Part shown: in pieces, positions 5,576-10,629 of the stretch
How positions within the stretch are numbered: position 1 is the first letter of the stretch
Layout of the letters: every line of letters starts with the position of its first letter
The notes under the pieces: generated by a model
Told to the model about the DNA's origin: nothing
The model's input: the letters and a program-made list of their open reading frames with translations, nothing else
Database searches by the model: none
Made by a program: the position numbers and the translations under genes
From: an uncultured Peptoniphilus sp.
Lineage (GTDB): Bacteria; Bacillota; Clostridia; Tissierellales; Peptoniphilaceae
Reading direction: 5' to 3'
Assembly (NCBI GenBank): GCA_902488455.1
Contig: CABTWG010000042.1
Span: 1-10,629, forward strand
Length of the DNA stretch: 10,629 bases

Positions 5576-7714
5576 TTATTTAACTGAATAGTTTGGTTCT
5601 AAGCTTCCTTTTTTGTACTTATTTGGTCTAAATAGTAGGTACATGTATCCTGCAAAGATTACGCACGCTATCGCTGTTGCGACATTAAATGCTGTTTTTA
5701 GTACTAGTACTGATCCTATTTGATATACCATAAATGCTATTGAGTATGAGAAGCATAGTTGATATAAAAGCGCAAATCTAAACCATTTTGCAGATCCCAT
5801 TTCTTCTTTTATTGCTCCAAGAGCTGCAAAGCATGGAATGGTAAGTTGGTTAAATAGTATAAATGAAAACATGGATACTTTGTCGAAGTTTGCAAGGATT
5901 ACGTCTTTTAATGTATCCGCATCTGCTTCTGCTCCAAGTCCTGCTACTATTCCGTAGGTGCTTACTACTACTTCTTTTGCTGCTAGTCCGAAGAATGTAG
6001 CTACTGTTGCCATCCAATCTCCAAATCCTAGTGGTGCAAATATAAACGCTACTTTCTTTCCTACGAATGATAGGATAGATTCTTGTGCATCTTCGTTGAA
6101 GTCTATAAACTCTCCGCTAGTTGTGAAGCTTTGTAGTGCCCAGATGATTAGTGAACAAAGTAGTATTAGTGTTCCTGCTTTTATTATGAATGCTTTACAT
6201 CTGTGTAGAGTTGCTTTTCCAACGTTTGATAAACTTGGTGCGTGATATTCTGGAAGTTCCATTACGAATGGTGCTGGATCTCCTTGGAATCGACGGGTCT
6301 TCTTTAAGATTACTCCAGAGATGATTACAGCTAAGATTCCTGCGAAGTACCAAAGTGGTGCATACCACCAAACTCCACCTAGGATTGCTCCGAACATTGC
6401 TATGATTTCTGTCTTGGCTCCGCAAGGCATAAATGATGCAACGGTGATGGTCATCTTTCTATCGTTTTCGTTTTCTATGGTTCTAGTACCCATTACTCCT
6501 GGGATTGAACATCCGGTACCGATAAGGATAGGTATAAAACTCTTTCCTGATAGACCGAATTTTCTAAAGATTCTGTCAAGTATAAATGCAATTCTTGCCA
6601 TGTATCCTACGTCTTCAAGGATGGATACTAATAAGAATAGTGTTGCAATTACTGGTAAGAAACCTAGTACAGCTCCAACACCGCCTACGATTCCGTTTGC
6701 TAGTAGAGATGATACCATTGGTGAAGCTCCGTGGCTTTCTAAGAACTCATCTAAAAATCCTGGCACTGTTTCGCCTAAGAATTCATCTGCCCACCAGTCG
6801 TTTATCGGTCCGCCGACAAATTTAACTGCAACTAAGTAGATAAGTGTCATTACGACTACAAATATTGGTATTGCTAAAAATCTATTGGTAACTATTTTAT
6901 CTATCTTGTCAGATCTCGTCATGCCAGCTCTGGCTTTTTTAACTGTGTCTTTTGTAACTTGTGCTACATAGTCATATCTTGCGTCGGTGATGATACCTTC
7001 GCCGTCATCGTCGAACTCTTCTTCAGCTCTAGCGATGATCGCATCTACTTTTCTTTCTTCTTCAGCAGTGATTTTAATTTCACCTCTGATCTTTTCGTCG
7101 TTTTCGAAAAGTTTAATTGCAATCCATCTTCTTGACTTGTGATTCTTAATTGAATCTACAGTTTCTTCGATCTCTGTTAAGTACTTTTCTACATCTTCGC
7201 CAAAAGTCTTCATTTCTTCGGTCTTTTGACCTTTGAAGGATTTTGCAACTTCTACAAGATGATCTATATTTTCACCTTTTAAGGCAGATATTTCTACAAC
7301 TTTACAGCCGATTCTCTTTTCAATTTGCGCTACGTCAATGTGGTCCTTGTTCTTTCTAACCACGTCCATCATGTTTAACGCGATTACAAGTGGTATGCCT
7401 AGTTCACTAAGTTGTGTTGCAAGGTATAAGTTTCTTTCTATGTTAGTTCCGTCTACTACGTCTACGATTACATCTACTTTTTCATTGATTAAATAATCTC
7501 TTGATACCACTTCTTCTAGTGTGTATGGAGATAGTGAGTAGATGCCTGGTAAGTCTGTGATGGCAACATCCTTATCTTTTTTGTAAAGTCCTGTCTTCTT
7601 TTCAACTGTTACCCCTGGCCAGTTACCAACGTATTGGTTGGAACCGGTAAGAGCATTAAAAAGGGTGGACTTTCCACTGTTAGGATTACCTGCCAGTGCA
7701 ATAGTAATATTCAT
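5576..7714 (-). CDS. feoB: Ferrous iron transport protein B (FeoB)
   Basis: A 712-residue Fe2+ permease with an N-terminal G domain. The G1 motif is GNPNSGKS (residues 9-16), G3 is DLPG (54-57), G4 is NMMD (114-117) and G5 is SAL (142-144). A helical linker domain reaches about residue 275, followed by the polytopic membrane part. Conserved transport motifs include GTGCSIPG (399-406), PCGAK (430-434), ELPEYHAP (486-493) and FGLAAKEVV (575-583). FeoB imports Fe2+ across the cytoplasmic membrane in a GTP-dependent way. The start follows AGAGGA and lies 40 bp after feoA. All key motifs are present, so it looks intact. It is the main transport gene of a four-gene minus-strand operon. Confidence 0.97.
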   Translation of the reverse strand: MNITIALAGNPNSGKSTLFNALTGSNQYVGNWPGVTVEKKTGLYKKDKDVAITDLPGIYSLSPYTLEEVVSRDYLINEKVDVIVDVVDGTNIERNLYLATQLSELGIPLVIALNMMDVVRKNKDHIDVAQIEKRIGCKVVEISALKGENIDHLVEVAKSFKGQKTEEMKTFGEDVEKYLTEIEETVDSIKNHKSRRWIAIKLFENDEKIRGEIKITAEEERKVDAIIARAEEEFDDDGEGIITDARYDYVAQVTKDTVKKARAGMTRSDKIDKIVTNRFLAIPIFVVVMTLIYLVAVKFVGGPINDWWADEFLGETVPGFLDEFLESHGASPMVSSLLANGIVGGVGAVLGFLPVIATLFLLVSILEDVGYMARIAFILDRIFRKFGLSGKSFIPILIGTGCSIPGVMGTRTIENENDRKMTITVASFMPCGAKTEIIAMFGAILGGVWWYAPLWYFAGILAVIISGVILKKTRRFQGDPAPFVMELPEYHAPSLSNVGKATLHRCKAFIIKAGTLILLCSLIIWALQSFTTSGEFIDFNEDAQESILSFVGKKVAFIFAPLGFGDWMATVATFFGLAAKEVVVSTYGIVAGLGAEADADTLKDVILANFDKVSMFSFILFNQLTIPCFAALGAIKEEMGSAKWFRFALLYQLCFSYSIAFMVYQIGSVLVLKTAFNVATAIACVIFAGYMYLLFRPNKYKKGSLEPNYSVK

Positions 7715-7754
7715 ATTGATCCTCTTTTCTCTTAAAATTTCCTATAAATTATTT

Positions 7755-7979
7755 TTAAATCTCTTCAATTTCAATTAGCTCAGCATCTTCTTTTCTAATA
7801 CTAAGCTCATAATTTCTAAGGTTGATCTGAACAGGATCTCCAAGAGGTGCTACTTTACGAACGAATAACTCTGCACCCTTTGTGATTCCCATGTCCATGA
7901 TTCTTCTCTTAAGTGGGCCTTTGCCACTGATTTTAAGTACTCTGTAGTGGGAGCCTACCTTCGCTTCTCTAAGCGTCAT
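7755..7979 (-). CDS. feoA: FeoA family protein, second copy, next to feoB
   Basis: A 74-residue SH3-like FeoA. The family pattern is clear: LREAKVGSHYRVLKI, RRIMDMGITKGAEL (residues 25-38), APLGDPVQINLRNYELSIRK (44-63). FeoA is a cytosolic partner needed for FeoB activity. The AGGAGG at 7986-7991 overlaps the TAG stop of the preceding FeoA gene, so the two are tightly coupled. Of the two FeoA proteins this one is closer to the canonical sequence (GDPVQ, ELSIRK) and adjoins feoB. Confidence 0.94.
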   Translation of the reverse strand: MTLREAKVGSHYRVLKISGKGPLKRRIMDMGITKGAELFVRKVAPLGDPVQINLRNYELSIRKEDAELIEIEEI

Positions 7980-7989
7980 AAATTACCTC

Positions 7990-8214
7990 CTATCTAACAA
8001 TTATCTTCTTGGCGATATCTTTCCCGATACCAATCCTAGTACCTTTAACTCGAATTATAAGATTTCCTTCAGTTTCTGAGATTACAGTGATCTTAGCTCC
8101 TTCAACAAACCCTAAGTTCGTAAGGTGCCTGTCTTCCATTTCTCTTTCAGAATTTTTCTGCCTTATTCTTACAATTTCAAATTCTTCTCCAATTGGCGCC
8201 TGGATTAAATTCAT
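7990..8214 (-). CDS. FeoA family protein, first copy
   Basis: A second FeoA-like SH3-fold protein of 74 residues when started at 8214, the same length as its neighbour. It contains MEDRHLTNLGFVEGAKITVI (residues 26-45) and RVKGTRIGIGKDIAKKI near the end, matching the FeoA pattern of a MGF/LGF turn and a C-terminal I-G-K-D strand. An ATG at 8275-8277 would add 21 residues, but those codons lie in the palindromic promoter region. The ATG at 8212-8214 follows AGGGTGAT and is the better start. It lacks the GDPVQ segment of the second copy, so the two may not be interchangeable. Confidence 0.88.
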   Translation of the reverse strand: MNLIQAPIGEEFEIVRIRQKNSEREMEDRHLTNLGFVEGAKITVISETEGNLIIRVKGTRIGIGKDIAKKIIVR

Positions 8215-8238
8215 TTTAATCACCCTAAATATAAATTT

Positions 8239-8273
8239 ATTATCAATAAATTTTATGTAATTGATAATATCAA
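8239..8273 (-). promoter_or_regulatory. Feo promoter with overlapping iron-repressor-like palindromes
   Basis: On the minus strand, -35 TTATCA (8262-8267) and -10 GATAAT (8239-8244) are 17 bp apart, giving a leader of about 18 nt. Two palindromes cover it. TTGATA-T-TATCAA (8261-8273) covers the -35. A perfect 9-3-9 inverted repeat at 8233-8253 (AAATTTATT, spacer, AATAAATTT) covers the -10. The TTGATAAT half-sites resemble Fur-type boxes (TGATAAT-N-ATTATCA). Repression by an iron-sensing regulator is inferred from this layout. The exact regulator (Fur, or a DtxR/IdeR-like protein) cannot be told. Confidence 0.6.
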
Positions 8274-8378
8274 TCATTAAGTTAAGTTTATCACAAATTA
8301 TTTTCTTTTACCAGTGATTTTGAAAAAATTTATTAATAAGGAGGTAGGATTCTTAATATAATTCTAAATTTATCCAAT

Positions 8379-8401
8379 AAAAAAACCGACTCTCGTCGGT
8401 T
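8379..8401 (-). terminator. Rho-independent terminator of the repair operon
   Basis: Minus-strand stem AACCGAC/GTCGGTT (arms 8384-8390 and 8395-8401) with a 4-nt loop is followed by seven T residues (A-run 8379-8385). It lies about 60 bp after the stop of the DUF4130-type gene and separates that operon from the Feo promoter. Confidence 0.9.
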
Positions 8402-8462
8402 GGATTCCTCGTAATAAAAACTATTTTAGTTGAAAATTTTTTACCTTCGCATTTACAAAATA

Positions 8463-9179
8463 TCAATTGCCAAACTCGTGGAGCATCTTCCAATATCTCT
8501 TCGGCATATTCGAAATTCTAAGACTTTCATTCTCTCTTTCGCCTATTGAGATGCTGTTGTAGAAAGTCTTCCAAAGCTCTTTGTACTCATCTTCGAATTT
8601 GAAGTCTGCGTTTTTAAATTCCACCAAGTTGCTCTGCCCTTGGGAGTATACTATGGCGATATTTCTATTCACATCACAGATGATGAACTTTTCGTTTGTA
8701 AGTCGTCTTTCGAAATGTGGCGATAGAATAGTAAGTATATTGTTCTTCGGCTCGATCTTTGCAATTAAAACACCATTATATAGATCGAAGCGAATAAGTC
8801 CCTTGTAGGAGTGGGCTTCTCTTCCCACATTTTTACCGATATTTCGAAAAGCTGCGGCGTCCGCATTTGCGCTTAAAATATAATTTCTATCCCTGTACAT
8901 TTTTTTAAGCACCTTCGCTCCTACCAGATCTTTTCCCGACTTACAAGATAGAAAGAGTTTGTAGAAATCCATATAAAACCTGTAGCCAAAGGTCTTTATA
9001 ATGGAATCTGTAACCCTTTTTGCCAGATCTTCTTCGCCACTTACAAAGATTTGGTCATTAAACATGCTTATCTTTTCGTCTCTAACAGATATCTCTTCCA
9101 AATCTTCAATTACTCTATAGGCTTTGAAGATAACGGTTAAATATCCTTCGAAACTTCCGTCGTAACAGTACTTCATCAT
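8463..9179 (-). CDS. TIGR03915/DUF4130-type putative DNA metabolism protein
   Basis: A 238-residue protein that I place in the TIGR03915 (SAM_7_link, DUF4130) family by its features. These are the N-terminal YDGSFEGYLTVIF (residues 6-18), the central NVGREAHSYKGLIRF (117-131), a LSPHFERRL stretch (152-160) and the C-terminal MPKRYWKMLHEF. Members are encoded beside, or fused near, the radical SAM family TIGR03916, and in some bacteria they are fused to a uracil-DNA glycosylase-like domain. Their biochemistry is not established, and DNA repair is inferred. The ATG overlaps the TGA of the radical SAM gene by four bases (ATGA), with a second ATG directly after. No clear ribosome binding site is seen, so translation is probably coupled. 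The gene looks complete. Confidence 0.85.
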   Translation of the reverse strand: MMKYCYDGSFEGYLTVIFKAYRVIEDLEEISVRDEKISMFNDQIFVSGEEDLAKRVTDSIIKTFGYRFYMDFYKLFLSCKSGKDLVGAKVLKKMYRDRNYILSANADAAAFRNIGKNVGREAHSYKGLIRFDLYNGVLIAKIEPKNNILTILSPHFERRLTNEKFIICDVNRNIAIVYSQGQSNLVEFKNADFKFEDEYKELWKTFYNSISIGERENESLRISNMPKRYWKMLHEFGN

Positions 9180-10390
9180 TCTAAAAATGAGAGCTGGCTA
9201 GGCTCGTCAAAGGAGTGGCGAAGGGCTTCTATGGTGTCGAACTTAAAGCCTTCGTACTTTCCACCCACTGTTATAAATGGAGCAGAGCGTTTATAAGAAA
9301 TACCTAAAGTTTTTAGATCGTCGTATTTTAAGGCAGCGTAACGTCTTGCATTTATGATCTTTCTACAACTCTTAGGACCAAAACCAGGAATCCTAAGAAG
9401 TTCCTCGTAGGTCGCACGATTTATCTCTATAGGTCCATTGTAGTTTTCGATGGCGTAGAAAAGTTTTGGATCTAGTTTGAGATCCAGATTCGGATTCTTT
9501 TCACTAAGTAATTCGTCTGCAGTAAAGCCGTAGAACCTCATGAGAAAATCTGCCTGATAGATCCTGTGTTCCCTTAGAAGTGGAGCCTTCTTCACAGACG
9601 CAAGAATCTTCGACACACCAACAGGCACATAGGCAGAGTAGTAGACCCTCTTTAAATTGAAAGAAGTGTAGAGCTCCTCGGACTTTTTCACAATGTCCAA
9701 GTCCCTTTCGCCAGATGCTCCGATGATCATCTGAGTAGTTTGACCAGCAGGAACATAGGGCTTTAGGCTCTTGTGCTTTCTTCTCTCAATAGAATTTATT
9801 TTTATTTCATCGCCGATTTCTTTCATCGGTTTGTAGATTCCTTCGTAAGACTTCTCTGGTGCCAGAAGCTGTAGGGAATTTCTCGTTGGAAGCTCGATGT
9901 TGATACTCATCCTGTCCACCAGCATGCCCATCTCTCTTATTAGTTCCTCGCTTGCAGATGGAATCGCCTTCATGTGAATGTATCCGTTGAAATTCTCTTC
10001 GAACCTAAGTTTTCTCGCGATTTCAATCATCATCTCCATGGTTTTATCAGGGCTTATAAACACTGCTGAAGACAGAAATAGACCTTCAATATAGTTTCTC
10101 TTGTAGAAATTTATAGTGAGATCTACCACTTCATTCACTGTGAAAATTGCACGTCTGGTGTTGGAACTCTTGGCATTAATACAGTATTTGCAGTCGTAGA
10201 TGCAGTTGTTTGTTAGAAGAATCTTTAAAAGTGAGATGCATCTTCCGTCTTGAGACCAGGAATGGCAAATTCCAGAGGCACTGGCATTACCCAGTCCATT
10301 TTTATTTTTTCTAGTGCTTCCTGAAGAAGAACAGCTGACATCATACTTAGCTGCGTCGGATAGGATTTCTAATTTTTCATTTAATTCCAT
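9176..10390 (-). CDS. Putative DNA modification/repair radical SAM protein (TIGR03916 type)
   Basis: A 404-residue radical SAM enzyme. The 4Fe-4S binding motif CxxxCxxC is Cys63/Cys67/Cys70 in TNNCIYDCKYCINAKSS. Ahead of it lie Cys20, Cys42 and Cys51 in the family-typical YDVSCSSSGS and GICHSWSQDGRCISLLK. The C-terminal part (about residues 322-350) is a helix-hairpin-helix DNA-binding motif, EINRATYEELLRIPGFGPKS. The enzyme should cleave S-adenosylmethionine to a 5'-deoxyadenosyl radical and act on DNA or a DNA-bound substrate, but its reaction is unknown. The start follows AGGTGAT (10395-10401). It is the first gene of a two-gene operon with the DUF4130-type partner. A LexA-like box overlies its promoter, which fits a role in DNA damage. 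Confidence 0.9.
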   Translation of the reverse strand: MELNEKLEILSDAAKYDVSCSSSGSTRKNKNGLGNASASGICHSWSQDGRCISLLKILLTNNCIYDCKYCINAKSSNTRRAIFTVNEVVDLTINFYKRNYIEGLFLSSAVFISPDKTMEMMIEIARKLRFEENFNGYIHMKAIPSASEELIREMGMLVDRMSINIELPTRNSLQLLAPEKSYEGIYKPMKEIGDEIKINSIERRKHKSLKPYVPAGQTTQMIIGASGERDLDIVKKSEELYTSFNLKRVYYSAYVPVGVSKILASVKKAPLLREHRIYQADFLMRFYGFTADELLSEKNPNLDLKLDPKLFYAIENYNGPIEINRATYEELLRIPGFGPKSCRKIINARRYAALKYDDLKTLGISYKRSAPFITVGGKYEGFKFDTIEALRHSFDEPSQLSFLE

Positions 10391-10406
10391 AGTATCACCT
10401 AAGAAA

Positions 10407-10436
10407 ATTATATCAAAACGAACGTATGTTTGTAAA
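10407..10436 (-). promoter_or_regulatory. Promoter of the radical SAM repair operon
   Basis: On the minus strand, -35 TTTACA (10431-10436, five of six consensus bases) and a perfect -10 TATAAT (10407-10412) are 18 bp apart. The expected start is near 10400, giving a very short leader with AGGTGAT before the ATG. The spacer contains the SOS-box-like sequence. Confidence 0.75.
10419..10432. promoter_or_regulatory. LexA/DinR (SOS) box candidate
   Basis: The plus strand reads CGAACGTATGTTTG. The Bacillus subtilis LexA (DinR) operator consensus is CGAACRNRYGTTYC, and 13 of 14 positions agree, with only the last base off. It lies wholly between the -35 and -10 boxes of the radical SAM operon apart from a two-base overlap with the -35, where a bound repressor would block RNA polymerase. 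That LexA binds here is inferred. Confidence 0.7.
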
Positions 10437-10473
10437 TATCAGGGTCATTGTGTTCATAGAGTTTTTTAAAACA

Positions 10474-10524
10474 GATGCTATACGTGAAGCATCAAAAATA
10501 AACTCATGCTATACGTATAGCATG
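10474..10524. promoter_or_regulatory. Pair of related operator-like palindromes
   Basis: The second site, CATGCTATACGTATAGCATG (10505-10524), is a perfect 20-bp palindrome. The first (10474-10493) shares ATGCTATACGT and has 6-bp arms GATGCT/AGCATC with an imperfect centre. Their centres are 31 bp apart, about three helical turns, so bound dimers would face the same side of the DNA. They lie about 40-90 bp upstream of the radical SAM promoter and could also serve an unseen gene beyond the right edge. The binding protein is unknown. Confidence 0.55.
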
Positions 10525-10558
10525 TAAGTAGATTAATCATCAATGTTTAACCTTTTGA

Positions 10559-10629
10559 GGCTATACCCTTCTAAGCCCTAGCCGACATCTTCGATTTCGT
10601 CGCAGGTCTTGTGCAAAGAGTTCCAAAGA
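10559..10629 (+). repeat. Intergenic repeat module A, copy 3
   Basis: Matches 2931-2989 with few substitutions and the reverse complement of 1-50. Its hairpin (10583-10599) is CGACATC/GATTTCG, so one pair is lost compared with the other copies. It runs off the right edge of the window. No gene is seen between it and the radical SAM start at 10390. Confidence 0.8.

Noticed and set aside
6321..6839. A 172-codon plus-strand frame
   Set aside because: It is antisense to the intact membrane part of feoB, with no ribosome binding site or recognisable motif.
8215..8277. A 21-residue N-terminal extension of the first FeoA
   Set aside because: The extra codons fall in the palindromic promoter, the residues do not fit the family, and the ATG at 8214 has a better ribosome binding site and gives the normal length.
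8338..8421. AAGGAGGT on the plus strand at 8339-8346, like a ribosome binding site
   Set aside because: No ATG, GTG or TTG follows at a suitable distance, and the frame behind it runs through the terminator hairpin to a quick stop.
1..10629. CRISPR array, tRNA or insertion sequence
   Set aside because: The repeats are few, irregularly spaced and in both orientations, with no unique spacers. No cloverleaf and no transposase frame were found.

Overview
This window looks like chromosomal DNA of a low-GC, Gram-positive anaerobe (Bacillota). The Tissierellia/Peptoniphilaceae or Clostridia side is my best guess, not a proven placement. The grounds are the AT-rich sequence, strong AGGAGG-type ribosome binding sites, the rpmG-secE-nusG-rplK-rplA ribosomal operon, a clostridial-style Feo iron operon with two FeoA proteins and a small Cys-rich FeoB partner, and a Bacillus-type SOS box.

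Layout. Positions 1-317 hold mosaic intergenic repeats. Positions 338-871 (minus) hold a TlpA/ResA-like thioredoxin gene with no usable start, probably broken. Positions 922-2615 (plus) hold murJ, the lipid II flippase, with its own consensus promoter and terminator. Positions 2616-3076 hold a second, larger cluster of the same repeats. Positions 5359 down to 3077 (minus) are the transcription/translation operon: a promoter, a leader with two hairpins, L33, SecE, NusG, L11, L1 and a terminator. Positions 8273 down to 5394 (minus) are the ferrous iron operon feoA-feoA-feoB plus a Cys-rich membrane peptide, behind a promoter covered by two palindromes. Positions 10436 down to 8379 (minus) are a two-gene putative DNA repair operon: a radical SAM protein with a helix-hairpin-helix domain, overlapped by four bases by a TIGR03915/DUF4130-type partner. 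The window ends in two related palindromes and another repeat copy.

How the genes work together. The minus-strand genes form three transcription units in a row. The Feo proteins import Fe2+, FeoB being the GTP-driven permease and the FeoA proteins its cytosolic partners. The ribosomal operon couples L1/L11 synthesis with NusG and SecE. A matching small RNA fold, with a covarying inner helix, precedes both rplK and rplA and is a good candidate for L1 autoregulation. rplJ and rplL, which usually follow rplA, are absent here.

The most promising lead is the DNA repair pair. Its promoter carries a 14-bp sequence matching the Bacillus LexA/DinR operator between the -35 and -10 boxes. This suggests that the poorly characterised radical SAM/DUF4130 system is part of the SOS response. 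The second lead is the repeat family: two long copies share flanks and a 6-3-6 hairpin layout but carry unrelated, internally complementary stems.
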